Part shown: one piece after another, positions 9,797 to 19,765 of the stretch | How positions within the stretch are numbered: position 1 is the first letter of the stretch | Layout of the letters: every line of letters begins with the position of its first letter | Source: Candidatus Woesearchaeota archaeon | GTDB taxonomy: Archaea; Nanobdellota; Nanobdellia; SCGC-AAA011-G17; GW2011-AR20 | Direction of reading: 5' to 3' | Assembly (NCBI GenBank): GCA_018303025.1 | Contig: JAGVYZ010000025.1 | Location: 1-39,331 of the forward strand | Length of the DNA: 39,331 nt | Position numbers and translations under genes: made by a program | The notes under the pieces: model-generated | Databases searched by the model: none | Seen by the model: only the letters and a program-made list of their open reading frames with translations | What the model was told of the DNA's origin: nothing

Positions 9797-10168
9797 TTTA
9801 TTCTTGAAAGCTAAATTGTCCAATCTTAATCTTTTTACTTCAGCATCATATTCATGTAATTTAGACATTAAATCATTCAATAAATCCTCTAAATCTTTTC
9901 CTTTAATATGTAAATTTTCAGGTTCAACTATTTCAATAGAACTAGGCATCTTGTCAAAGCAAAAAGCAATTAGGTCTTTTAACTCTTTAAAATTAATCTC
10001 CATTTCAGTAAATGTGCTCCACATTTGCTCAACTTCTTTTGCTTCATAAATATCATAGCTTAGAACATCATTGCTCGCTTTAATTTGTTCCATTACACCT
10101 TTCATAACACTCTCTATGTGCTCTTTAGGAAACCCGGCTATTTCAATAATAAGTCTTGCAGTTATCAT
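9791..10168 (-). CDS. conserved hypothetical archaeal protein
   Basis: 125 aa intact ORF, MITARLIIEIAGFPKEHIE... Confidence 0.6.
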   Translation of the reverse strand: MITARLIIEIAGFPKEHIESVMKGVMEQIKASNDVLSYDIYEAKEVEQMWSTFTEMEINFKELKDLIAFCFDKMPSSIEIVEPENLHIKGKDLEDLLNDLMSKLHEYDAEVKRLRLDNLAFKNKS

Positions 10169-10306
10169 TTTTTCTTCCTGAAGCTTCTTTTATAAAGAAG
10201 GCTCTTATCATGTTTTTTTAGAACTAGCAATTCTTATAAATGTTTCTTTAAGATTTTTCTCCTTAAGTTCTCTTTATTTTCCATACAGGCTTTTCTTAAA
10301 AGCTCA

Positions 10307-11674
10307 TTAAAGAGACTTCCTCTTTATAAAAATCAGGTAAATTATTAATAAAATCAGAGCCAAAACAAGAAAAGGCAATCCAATTTTATTTAATTTCTCA
10401 CTCGAACTTTCATAATTTAGATTTTCATTATAAACAAATGTAGTTTCGTTTTGTATCTCATAGTTTTCTTCATCTAATATTTCATCTTTTATACTGCATT
10501 TTTCTAAATTAATAACTTCATTGTCATCTTCATTAAGCCCTTCAATATGCAAGGTTAAATTACTAAAATCACAATTTTCAGGAACAAGTAAAGGAACAAC
10601 AAAAGAATAGTTTTGAAATTTATCCTCAACATTTAAAGTAGTTTCCTTGGAAACTCTTTCTTTATTGTTCAAAAAATAAACTTTAATAATCTCTTTAGCA
10701 GTATTTCCTTTATAGCCACTTATTTTTACCCTAATCTGCTGTCCTTGTTTCGCATGATTATCTTTTCCCAAATCATAAATTCTCTCAATCTTAACTTCAG
10801 ATTCATTTCTTCTTTCTTCTTTTTCCCCAATAATCATAAAAAACTCTTTATCATAATTATTTTTATCATCAATATCACAGTCAGCATCTAAAAAAGCTTC
10901 AACAGAATATATTCCATAACCAAGATTAGGCGTATTTGTTAAAGTTCTTGTATTAACAGCTTCAAAGCTTAATTCATTATATTCCTCAACAATCTCCCCA
11001 TATCCATTTGTAATTTTCCTTCTAAGCTTCAGATTGCTTTTTTCAGAAACTGAATTTTTCATTTCAGTCCTAAAAGAAAAATCATCTCTAAAAATAGTTT
11101 TCTCTAGAATAACATCAACATTCCAGTCACATTCCCTGCTTTCATTTAAAACAATTTTTTCACTTATATTCTCAGTTTCATAATTCATTTCTTCATTCTC
11201 ATAACCCATAGTAGGATTAGCAAACATCCACGAATCATTCTTTAGTCTTGAATAAGTCTTATCTTTTTTGGATGTTGAATAATTAATAGTATCAACAATT
11301 ATTCCATTTAAATTTAATAAAAAAATAGTTTCATTTTCATTATTCAATCCACCACCAATATTAGTATCACCAACATAAAACTGAATGCATTCATTTGAAA
11401 AATTATAATTTAAATATGCCAATGTTCCTTTTGCAGTTATTATGCCATATTGCTCTGCTTTTAAGATTCCATCGCTCAAAATATCATCTCTAACTTTATC
11501 TTCTATTTTCCAATTACTTAAATTTATATCTTCGTTTCCATCATTGTAGATTTCAATCCATTCATCGATGCTATCATTAGTAAAAGGATTAGCATTAATT
11601 TCATTAATTATTACATTCCCATTAGTAATTCCAGCAAGTAAAACAAAAAACAATGCAATAAATATTACTTTCAT
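10307..11674 (-). CDS. lamin-tail-domain secreted protein with C-terminal TM
   Basis: NVIINEINANPFTNDSIDEWIEIYNDGNEDINLSNWKIEDK is a lamin tail domain; signal peptide; C-terminal TM. Confidence 0.8.
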   Translation of the reverse strand: MKVIFIALFFVLLAGITNGNVIINEINANPFTNDSIDEWIEIYNDGNEDINLSNWKIEDKVRDDILSDGILKAEQYGIITAKGTLAYLNYNFSNECIQFYVGDTNIGGGLNNENETIFLLNLNGIIVDTINYSTSKKDKTYSRLKNDSWMFANPTMGYENEEMNYETENISEKIVLNESRECDWNVDVILEKTIFRDDFSFRTEMKNSVSEKSNLKLRRKITNGYGEIVEEYNELSFEAVNTRTLTNTPNLGYGIYSVEAFLDADCDIDDKNNYDKEFFMIIGEKEERRNESEVKIERIYDLGKDNHAKQGQQIRVKISGYKGNTAKEIIKVYFLNNKERVSKETTLNVEDKFQNYSFVVPLLVPENCDFSNLTLHIEGLNEDDNEVINLEKCSIKDEILDEENYEIQNETTFVYNENLNYESSSEKLNKIGLPFLVLALILLIIYLIFIKRKSL

Positions 11675-11756
11675 TAAAAAATTAGAATAATTTACAAGTA
11701 TTTAAGATTTTCATTTGTTTTCTTTTTATCATAAGATTTTTATTTCCAAGAAAAAG

Positions 11757-12152
11757 CTATATTTCTTTCCCGATTAACTTTCCAAAGCTCAACCCTTTTT
11801 CTTTAGCATCTTCCAAAGATAAAGAGTAAAAGCCAGATTTAGTTACATCTAATTGTTCAGGTTTTAAAAAAAACCATCCTTCTCTGTCAAATCTTACCCC
11901 AATTAAAGGTTGAGCACCAAAGCGAGTTGAAAATAATAATAACTCTTCCATCTGCTCTTTCTTAATGTATCTTGTAGTTTTTCCAGATTTGCATTCAATA
12001 GCAAATACTTTTCCAAAACCTCCGACAACTAAATCAGGCGCAGGTAATGGTGTTGAACCGCTTCCAGCAATTCTCAGGGGTGCAAAATTATTATCAAAGA
12101 ATAAATGAACAAGTTCTCTTTCAGTTCTGCTTCCTTTATGTTTATTCGCCAT
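11757..12152 (-). CDS. hjc: Holliday junction resolvase Hjc
   Basis: KGSRTERELVHLFFDNNFAPLRIAGSGSTPLPAPDLVVGG...AIECKSGKTTRYI nuclease motifs. Confidence 0.9.
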   Translation of the reverse strand: MANKHKGSRTERELVHLFFDNNFAPLRIAGSGSTPLPAPDLVVGGFGKVFAIECKSGKTTRYIKKEQMEELLLFSTRFGAQPLIGVRFDREGWFFLKPEQLDVTKSGFYSLSLEDAKEKGLSFGKLIGKEI

Positions 12153-12269
12153 AAAAATAAGTAAATTTCACACTTTTAAGTTTTATTAAGAAAAATTTTA
12201 GTTATTATTCTCTGAAAGAAAGATTTATATAAACTTAAATATAGAGATTCTAAGAGAGGTGATAGTTTA

Positions 12270-12542
12270 ATGGTGAATGTTATTAAAAAAAATCATAAAA
12301 AACAAAAATTCAGTGCAGTAAAAATAAAGAATGCTCTAGTAAAAGCAGCAAGAGAAGCAAAAGTCTCAGCAGCAACATCAAAAGAATTAGTAAAAAAAGT
12401 AGCTGTCCCAGTAATAGAATGGGCAATGACAAAAACAAAAGTAAAATCTCAGGATATTAGAAGGCATATTTTACTAAAGCTGGCAAAGAAATCAAAAGCA
12501 ACAGCAGCTGTCTGGAAAAAATACGACAAAAAGAAAAAGTAA
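12270..12542 (+). CDS. small basic protein with ATP-cone-like sequence
   Basis: VIKKNHKKQKFSAVKIKNALVKAAREA resembles the ATP-cone N-terminus; good SD-like gaggtgat. Confidence 0.5.
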   Translation: MVNVIKKNHKKQKFSAVKIKNALVKAAREAKVSAATSKELVKKVAVPVIEWAMTKTKVKSQDIRRHILLKLAKKSKATAAVWKKYDKKKK

Positions 12543-12563
12543 TTTTTTCTTTCTTTTTTATTT

Positions 12564-12731
12564 CTATACATCACGAGCTTGTACAGTTCTTCTTCCATTC
12601 GCTTCAGCTCTTTCAACAGCTTTTTTTATCAGTCTTTCAACTTCTTTGCTTAAAGCTTCTCCAAAATCACCAGAAATATTTAACTTGATATAATCCTTTA
12701 ATTTGCTCCTAACAATTAATAATTCACTCAT
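12564..12731 (-). CDS. histone-fold protein (DUF1931-like); start moved to internal Met
   Basis: MSELLIVRSKLKDYIKLNISGDFGEALSKEVERLIKKAVERAEANGRRTVQARDV. Confidence 0.75.
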   Translation of the reverse strand: MSELLIVRSKLKDYIKLNISGDFGEALSKEVERLIKKAVERAEANGRRTVQARDV

Positions 12732-12851
12732 TTTAGCCTCCCTAATATAATAACTTAGAGTTTCATTTTTATAAAGTTTTGCAGTTAATATATTCAAGTA
12801 TGTATATTAAAGAATAAAAATCCTTTTTAAAGATAAAAATTTCATTTTCAT

Positions 12852-13913
12852 ATGCCTATTGATGAAAGATTGTTTACGCCAGATGTTCTTGCAAATACTT
12901 TATCTCGAGAAATTTTTCCAGAAGTAAGAACAATTGCCCCACCTAAAATGGGAAAAGTAAGAACAGTCTATAGGGTTGGTAAAGATCAGCTCGTTTTAGT
13001 TACAAGTGATAATCTTTCTACCCATGATGTTGTTCATAGAAGGCAGGTTTATGGAAAAGGAGATAATTTGAATGCAATCTCTGCTTTTTATTTTGATTTA
13101 ACAGATGATATTATTCCAAATCATTTTCAAACCTACTTAGGACCTAATACATGGTTAACTCATGAAGCAACCCCAATCAGAGTTGAAATGGTATTCAGAG
13201 CTTATATTACAGGTTCAGCATGGAAAGCCTATGAAAAAGCAGATGGTCCTGAAAGAGGTATGAATTTTTGTGGAGTTCATTTAAGAGAAGGTTATAAAAG
13301 AAATCAAAGATTAGATTCAGTAATTTTTACTCCAACAGCAAAAGGTCAGGTAAAAGATTTTGATATTTCTGAATTTGCAAGTTTAGATTCAAATGAAGAT
13401 GATCCTAAACTTACCATAGATGTAATTAGAAGAAATTTTAGAGTATTTGGTTTAAGAAGAGCAGAAGATATCGATTATTTAGTAGAAAAATCATTGGCAT
13501 TATATCATGCAATACATTCTGATTTAGCATCAAAAGGACATTTATTAGCTGATACTAAATGGGAATTTGGTTATTTACCTGATGGAAGAATTGCTTTAAT
13601 AGATGAATGTGTAACTCCAGATTCATCAAGATTCTGGAATGCTAAATTATACAAATTTGATGAAGAAAAAAATATATGGATAGCAGAACAAGATGATAAA
13701 CAACATTTCAGAGACCATGTTGAATCATTGGGCTTGCATAAAGATGAAAAAGCTTTAGCAGAATATTGGATGCCTGATGAACTTTTAAGAGCAGGTATAG
13801 GAAAATATGCTAACATTAGACAAACAATAACAGGAACTACAATGGAAATAACAACTAAACCTAGAAGAGAAGCAGTCTTAGAAACTTTAGCACAAAAAGG
13901 ATTTTTAAGATAA
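12852..13913 (+). CDS. purC: phosphoribosylaminoimidazole-succinocarboxamide (SAICAR) synthase
   Basis: GKVRTVYRVGKDQLVLVTSDNLSTHDVV, ITGSAWKAYEK, DTKWEFGYLPDGRIALIDECVTPDSSRFW. Confidence 0.93.
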   Translation: MPIDERLFTPDVLANTLSREIFPEVRTIAPPKMGKVRTVYRVGKDQLVLVTSDNLSTHDVVHRRQVYGKGDNLNAISAFYFDLTDDIIPNHFQTYLGPNTWLTHEATPIRVEMVFRAYITGSAWKAYEKADGPERGMNFCGVHLREGYKRNQRLDSVIFTPTAKGQVKDFDISEFASLDSNEDDPKLTIDVIRRNFRVFGLRRAEDIDYLVEKSLALYHAIHSDLASKGHLLADTKWEFGYLPDGRIALIDECVTPDSSRFWNAKLYKFDEEKNIWIAEQDDKQHFRDHVESLGLHKDEKALAEYWMPDELLRAGIGKYANIRQTITGTTMEITTKPRREAVLETLAQKGFLR

Positions 13914-14699
13914 ATGGTAACTGTTAATTTAAATTGGTTAAGTAATCAGGAATATTTAGGAAGAGGATTCTTAATTGGGCAAACAGAGCAAGCTCAGGAT
14001 ATAGTTGTATACTTTGTAACAGGAAGAAGCGAATCAAGTAGAGCAAGAAAATTAGAGTTTTTTGATGGTGCAGTAAAAACTCTTCCGACTAATCAAAAAA
14101 CTCTGCAAGAAGGAAATCCATTTTTATTAATTTATAACGCAATAATTCCAGTGGATGATTTTCTAATTGTCGGTAATGGAACTCAAACAGATTTAATTCA
14201 TAATGTTCTTAGAACTAAAAAAGAAGGTTCATCTTTATCTGAATTTTTAGCAGCTACATTTTCTAAATCTGTTTATGTTGGCTCTCCAGAACCTATAGAT
14301 TTAACATCTTATGAACCAGATCCACCAAATTTTACTCCTAGAATTTCAGGAATTTTACATAGAGAAAGAGCAGCAATTGCAATCATAAAAAATGTAGGAG
14401 GTTTAGAAAAACAATTTTTTGAATTTCCTCTTTCTCCTGGACAAGGAAAATTTATTTCAACTTATACAGGACAAAATGTTCCTAGAAGCCATGTTATTCC
14501 TAGTTTTGCTGGAGAACCATTAGACCTAGTTATAGAAGGAAATTTAACAGATATATTAGAAAAATTTTATCATGCTTTAGGACCAAAATTCGGATCAGGA
14601 TATCTAAGTCCAGGTGCGGATTTTAGAGTCGGAGTTGCAGCAGTTATTAGGTCTAAAGATAATTCAAAAATTATTCCAGTTATAAAAAATAGATGTTAG
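13914..14699 (+). CDS. purO: archaeal-type IMP cyclohydrolase
   Basis: YLGRGFLIGQTEQAQDIVVYFVTGRSESSRARKLEF typical of PurO; position in purine cluster. Confidence 0.88.
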   Translation: MVTVNLNWLSNQEYLGRGFLIGQTEQAQDIVVYFVTGRSESSRARKLEFFDGAVKTLPTNQKTLQEGNPFLLIYNAIIPVDDFLIVGNGTQTDLIHNVLRTKKEGSSLSEFLAATFSKSVYVGSPEPIDLTSYEPDPPNFTPRISGILHRERAAIAIIKNVGGLEKQFFEFPLSPGQGKFISTYTGQNVPRSHVIPSFAGEPLDLVIEGNLTDILEKFYHALGPKFGSGYLSPGADFRVGVAAVIRSKDNSKIIPVIKNRC

Positions 14700-14711
14700 G
14701 AGAAAAATAAA

Positions 14712-15854
14712 ATGCCAACAGATGTTTCAGCATTTAAAGATGCATATAAAACAGCAATCGGAGCAAATTTTCCAGAAACAGTAAAAATAACTTTTGGAAA
14801 TCAAGAAACTGAACTAAGAAAAGTTCCTTATGATTTAAGATATGGTACAAATCCTCATCAGCCATTTGCAGCTTATTTTCCTATTGGTTCTCCTCTTTGC
14901 ATAGGAAATTTAGAATTATTAAAAGGTGGAAAAGCAGGTTTATCTTTAACTAATTTACAAGATATGAGCCAGGCTTTAAATGTTTTAAAATATTTTAGTA
15001 AACCAGCCTGTGTTGCAATGAAACATCTTAATCCTTGTGGTTTTAAAGTTACAACTAATGATGAAACTACAGCAGAATTATACAGGTTATCAAGGATGTG
15101 CGATGAAAGAAGCCACTTTGGAGCTGTTGTTGGATTTAATTCATTCGTTGATAAACAGACAGCAGAAGAAATTATGCAAAGTTTTGTTGAATGTGTTATT
15201 GCTCCACATTATAGTAATGAAGCATTAGAAATTTTAAAAAGAAATGAAGGAACAAGAAAATTAAATAATTCTATAAGAGTAGCAAAATATGATTATGATG
15301 CTTTTAAAAATCTTCCAAAATTTAGAAGAGATAATCTTAGCAATGGATTGTGGAATATAAGAACTTTAGCTGATGGTACAATGACATTTGAAGTTCCTTA
15401 TTTAACACAAATAGAGATTACAGGAGATTTTATAACAGATCCCATGGTTCAAGATTCTAATGGAGCCCATATTGCAGAAACTATTCCTACACAGCAACAA
15501 TTACAGGATGGTTTAACAGCCTGGTATCTTAATATAAATGTTAGAAGTAACGGAATTGTTTTTGTTAAAAATGGTCAAGCTCTTTCAGTTGGAACAGGAC
15601 AGCAAGAAAGAATTGGAGCAGTGGAACAGGCAATTCAAAAAGCAAGACGAGAAAAACATTCTTTAGAAGGAAGTGTAATGTCTTCAGATGCTTTTTTTCC
15701 ATCTAGAGATTGTATTGATGCAGTTGCTGCAGAAGGAGTAAAAGCAGTAGTTTGGCCAGCAGGTTCTATAAAAGATGCTGAAATTATTGACGCAGCAAAT
15801 GAATATGGTATTGCTTTACTAGCAACATTAGAGAGGTGCTTTGCTCATTTTTAA
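14712..15854 (+). CDS. purH: AICAR transformylase (PurH formylation domain without the MGS-like IMPCH domain)
   Basis: LRYGTNPHQPFAAY, KHLNPCGFKV, SNGIVFVKNGQALSVGTGQQ. Confidence 0.9.
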   Translation: MPTDVSAFKDAYKTAIGANFPETVKITFGNQETELRKVPYDLRYGTNPHQPFAAYFPIGSPLCIGNLELLKGGKAGLSLTNLQDMSQALNVLKYFSKPACVAMKHLNPCGFKVTTNDETTAELYRLSRMCDERSHFGAVVGFNSFVDKQTAEEIMQSFVECVIAPHYSNEALEILKRNEGTRKLNNSIRVAKYDYDAFKNLPKFRRDNLSNGLWNIRTLADGTMTFEVPYLTQIEITGDFITDPMVQDSNGAHIAETIPTQQQLQDGLTAWYLNINVRSNGIVFVKNGQALSVGTGQQERIGAVEQAIQKARREKHSLEGSVMSSDAFFPSRDCIDAVAAEGVKAVVWPAGSIKDAEIIDAANEYGIALLATLERCFAHF

Positions 15855-15855
15855 A

Positions 15856-17301
15856 ATGACAGAAGATAGAACAAGATATTCCAGTTTATTGGGCAGAAGA
15901 TATGGTAAAGAAATGAGTCCTATTTTTTCTGATGCTCACAAATTTGAAACATGGAGAGATTGTTGGATAGCACTTGCAGAAGCAGAATATGAATTAGGTC
16001 TTGCAGGAGTTAGGCAAGAACAAGTTGATTCATTAAAAGTATTTTCTAGAGATATTAACTATGATGTTGCAGAAGCAAGAGAAAAAACAATACGACATGA
16101 TGTTATGTCTCATGTTTATGCTTTCGGACAGCAATGTCCAGAAGCAGCAGGAATTATTCATGCAGGAGCAACTTCCTGTGATATTACAGATAATACAGAG
16201 TTGATGCAAATGTATCAGGGATTAAATTTAGTAAGAACAAAATTAGTCAATGTAATTAAATTATTTGCAGATTTTGCAATTCAACATAAAGATTTAGCTT
16301 GTTTGGGATTTACTCATTATCAACCAGCTCAACCAACAACTTTAGGAAAAAGAGCAGCTATGTGGGCAGGAAATTTTGTTTTAGATTATCATCAGGTTAG
16401 TGATTTACAAGATAATTGGAGATTACGCGGTTTAAAAGGAGCAACAGGAACTCAGGCAAGCTTTCTTGAACTTGCCGAAGGTGATGAAGCAAAAGTTGTA
16501 GAACTAGAAAGAAGATTTTTGCTTAAATTAGGATGTAATCCAGATTATGCATTTATAGTTACAGGTCAAACTTATCCTAGAAAATATGATAGCATGACTT
16601 TGCAGGTTTTAGCAGGAATAGGAGAATCTGCTCATAAATTTGGAATAGATGCAAGAATTTTACAAAATAGAAAAGAATTAGAAGAACCATTTGAAAAAAA
16701 CCAGGTTGGAAGTTCTGCAATGGCTTACAAAAGAAATCCAATGCGATTAGAAAGAATGTGCGGATTAGCAAGAGGATTGTTTGCTAGAGTACAGGAAGCA
16801 AGAATGACTTCTTCTGTCCAGTTTTTAGAAAGAACATTAGATGATTCTGCCCCAAGAAGAGATTATATTGCTCAGGCATTTATTGGTGCTGATGAAGTTT
16901 TAAATCTTGCAATGAATGTTATGGAAAATCCAGCAGTGTTTCCAGCAATGATTAAAAGGAATTTAGATTTAGAACTTCCATTTATGGTAACAGAAAATAT
17001 TTTAATGGCAGCAGTCAAAGCAGGAAAAGATAGACAAGAAATTCATGAAAGAATAAGGCAACATTCACAAAAAGCAGCAGAATTAATTAAAGAGACAGGA
17101 GCAGATAATCGTTTATTGGAAATGTTAGCAAGTGATCCTTTGATAGGAATGAGTTTGCCAGAAATAAAAGCAGAAGTTGATGTGCATAAATTTATAGGAA
17201 GAGCTCCTTCTCAGGTTCAAGAATTTTATGATAGAGAAGTTACACCAATATTAGAAGCAGAAAAAGATAATTTAGGAGATAAATCTAGTGTTGACGTTTA
17301 A
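15856..17301 (+). CDS. purB: adenylosuccinate lyase
   Basis: HAGATSCDITDNTE, GFTHYQPAQPTTLGKR, VGSSAMAYKRNPMRLE signature; ATG at 15856 preferred over TTG at 15841. Confidence 0.95.
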   Translation: MTEDRTRYSSLLGRRYGKEMSPIFSDAHKFETWRDCWIALAEAEYELGLAGVRQEQVDSLKVFSRDINYDVAEAREKTIRHDVMSHVYAFGQQCPEAAGIIHAGATSCDITDNTELMQMYQGLNLVRTKLVNVIKLFADFAIQHKDLACLGFTHYQPAQPTTLGKRAAMWAGNFVLDYHQVSDLQDNWRLRGLKGATGTQASFLELAEGDEAKVVELERRFLLKLGCNPDYAFIVTGQTYPRKYDSMTLQVLAGIGESAHKFGIDARILQNRKELEEPFEKNQVGSSAMAYKRNPMRLERMCGLARGLFARVQEARMTSSVQFLERTLDDSAPRRDYIAQAFIGADEVLNLAMNVMENPAVFPAMIKRNLDLELPFMVTENILMAAVKAGKDRQEIHERIRQHSQKAAELIKETGADNRLLEMLASDPLIGMSLPEIKAEVDVHKFIGRAPSQVQEFYDREVTPILEAEKDNLGDKSSVDV

Positions 17302-17310
17302 TATTGATTT

Positions 17311-17385
17311 AGCAGGTTCGTAAAGGGTGCAGGGTCGTAAGGGATGCAATCCTTACTTCGTGAAGGACGTTAAGTCCTTACTTCA
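17311..17385. repeat. second locus of the GCAGGTTCGTAAAGG repeat family with palindromic parts
   Basis: AGCAGGTTCGTAAAGGGTGCAGGGTCGTAAGGGATGCAATCCTTACTTCGTGAAGGACGTTAAGTCCTTACTTCA; GTAAGG/CCTTAC and AAGGAC/GTCCTT inverted repeats. Confidence 0.7.
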
Positions 17386-18842
17386 GGCCTCATTGTAGGA
17401 AAAGCAATTACATCTCTTATTGTTTTAGAATCAGTTAATAATATCACCATTCTGTCAATACCAACACCTAATCCACCAGTAGGTGTCATTCCATATTCTA
17501 ATGCTCTTATAAAATCTTCATCCATAGGATGAGCTTCTTCATCACCTGATTTTCTTTTCTTAACTTGTTCATTTAACAATTCTTTTTGTTTTACAGAATC
17601 ATTTAATTCAGAATAAGCATTGCATAATTCCATCCCATTTGCATAAGATTCAAATCTTTCAATTAATTCTTTATCTCCTCTTTTCTCTTTGCAGAGTGGA
17701 CTACTTTCCTTAGGATGGTCAATAATATGAACAGGTTGGATTAACTTATCTTCAACTAATTCTTCAAATAATAAAGTAATAGCTAATCCTCGAGAAAAAT
17801 CTTCTCTAGTTTCAATATTATAATTTCTCAATTCATTTCTCAATTCAGCATCAGAAAGTTTATCAACATCAATCTTAACATGTTTCTTAATAGCTTCTTT
17901 CATAGTAAGTCTTTCCCAGGGTGATTTGAAATCAATTATATTTCCCTGATATTCAACTTTAGTTTTTCCTAAAACTTTTTTACAAGCAAACTCATATAAT
18001 TCTTCAGTAATCTTCATCATTTCATTATAATCAACATAAGACTGGTAGCATTCCATCATTGTAAATTCAGGATTATGAGATTTATCCACACCTTCATTTC
18101 TGAAATTCTTGCATATAGTATAAACCTTTTCTAACCCGCCAACAACTAATCTTTTCAGATAAAGCTCAGGTGAAATAGAAAGAAATAAATCTAAATCCCA
18201 TGCATTAATATGTGTCTTAAATGGTTTAGCATTCGCTCCCCCATAAACAGGTTGTAAAACAGGTATCTCAACTTCAATAAAACCGCGAGAATTCAAAAAT
18301 TCTCTTACACTATTAATAATCTTGCTTCTTTTAATAAAAACCTCCTTAACCTCAGGATTAACAATCATATCAACATATCTCTGCCTGTATCTTATCTCAG
18401 GGTCTTTTAATCCATGCCATTTCTCAGGCAATGGTCTTATTGATTTACAAAGAACTTCAAAATGTTCGGCATTTACAGTTATCTCTCCAGTCTTAGTAGA
18501 AAACACTTTTCCCTTAACCCCAATAATATCACCTAAATCAATCAATTTCAAAACCTCAAAGTCTTTAGTGCCTTGTTCATTAAAGAAAACCTGTATCTTG
18601 CCTTCCTGGTCCTGCAAATGAGAAAAAGCAATCTTTCCCATGTTTCTTAATGAAATAATTCTTCCAGCAATAGAAACATTATCATTAGTCTTCTCTTCTT
18701 TTTGTAATTTAGCATATTTCTCTAAAATTTGTTTAGAATTATTCTTTTTGTCAAAAGTATAAGGATAAGGATTAATTTTTTTGCTTTTTATCTCTTTAAG
18801 TTTCTCTAGTCTCTGCTCAATTAATTTATTCTCAGCATCCAT
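17370..18842 (-). CDS. lysS: class II lysyl-tRNA synthetase
   Basis: AGRIISLRNMGKIAFSHLQDQEG, YKRLVVGGLEKVYTICKNFRNEG, GMELCNAYSELND, GLGVGIDRMVILLTDS. Confidence 0.95.
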   Translation of the reverse strand: MDAENKLIEQRLEKLKEIKSKKINPYPYTFDKKNNSKQILEKYAKLQKEEKTNDNVSIAGRIISLRNMGKIAFSHLQDQEGKIQVFFNEQGTKDFEVLKLIDLGDIIGVKGKVFSTKTGEITVNAEHFEVLCKSIRPLPEKWHGLKDPEIRYRQRYVDMIVNPEVKEVFIKRSKIINSVREFLNSRGFIEVEIPVLQPVYGGANAKPFKTHINAWDLDLFLSISPELYLKRLVVGGLEKVYTICKNFRNEGVDKSHNPEFTMMECYQSYVDYNEMMKITEELYEFACKKVLGKTKVEYQGNIIDFKSPWERLTMKEAIKKHVKIDVDKLSDAELRNELRNYNIETREDFSRGLAITLLFEELVEDKLIQPVHIIDHPKESSPLCKEKRGDKELIERFESYANGMELCNAYSELNDSVKQKELLNEQVKKRKSGDEEAHPMDEDFIRALEYGMTPTGGLGVGIDRMVILLTDSKTIRDVIAFPTMRPEVRT

Positions 18843-18882
18843 ATAAACCCAAAAGAGACTTAATTTATATAACTTTCTTAAT

Positions 18883-19215
18883 TTAAAGTCTAGTTACAAT
18901 TTGATAAAAACCAATAGGAAAAAATGTTGCTCCCATCTGTGCCTCAGATTTTCCAACCAAATAAGCATTGGCCCCATTAGGAACACCCCGTAAAGCATTA
19001 ACGTGTTCTAAAATTTCTTCATTTGCCTCATCTCTTCTTTCTTCAAGACACCAGGCAAACTTTAAACCTAAACTAACAGTTCTTAATTCTCGCAAGTCAA
19101 CAACTATAACAGATTTTCCAGCATCAACAGGAGAATAATCAGCAATCTTAAAATTATTGCCATCAAAAACCAAAGGAACTAAATTTGTTCTTTCTTCTAT
19201 TACATCCCTTGCCAT
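18883..19215 (-). CDS. hypothetical protein
   Basis: 110 aa intact ORF. Confidence 0.45.
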   Translation of the reverse strand: MARDVIEERTNLVPLVFDGNNFKIADYSPVDAGKSVIVVDLRELRTVSLGLKFAWCLEERRDEANEEILEHVNALRGVPNGANAYLVGKSEAQMGATFFPIGFYQIVTRL

Positions 19216-19280
19216 AAAAAAGAATTCACTAACTAACTTTTAAAGATTTATGTAAAGAAAAAGGAATTTTAAAAAGAATA

Positions 19281-19733
19281 TTAACGAGTACTTACTCTAT
19301 TCTCAGCAATAACTCCTCGCAAATATGTAATTTCTGCTCCCAATAAACTATCAACTTTAGCAGCAGGAGTATCTTCAACTCGTCTTCCGGGAATTAACAA
19401 GGGATATTCTTTTCCAGATGTATCTCTAATTGTAATTTGCGTACCCCTAGTATAACCAAATTGAATAAATGCAGTATCAAGTAAAGAAAGTTTTGAAGAA
19501 AAATCATTTTCAACAGGATTTAAACCACTTAATGTTTTATAAATAGAATTACACTCATCCGAAGTAATAAATCTATCAGCAAAATATCCTTGAAATTCAG
19601 CTCTTATATTTTGAACTTTTCTCAAAGAGATTGTTGCATCCTCAGCTCTTTCAGCAGGACTGCTACATCCAGCTAAAAATCCCAAGCCAATTGCGCCTAT
19701 AAATGTAGAAATTGTTTTAGTTATGTTTCTCAT
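19281..19733 (-). CDS. hypothetical lipoprotein
   Basis: N-terminal hydrophobic segment with lipobox-like GFLAGCSS. Confidence 0.6.
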   Translation of the reverse strand: MRNITKTISTFIGAIGLGFLAGCSSPAERAEDATISLRKVQNIRAEFQGYFADRFITSDECNSIYKTLSGLNPVENDFSSKLSLLDTAFIQFGYTRGTQITIRDTSGKEYPLLIPGRRVEDTPAAKVDSLLGAEITYLRGVIAENRVSTR

Positions 19734-19765
19734 AAAAATATAATAAAAAGCTTACTTATAAGCAT

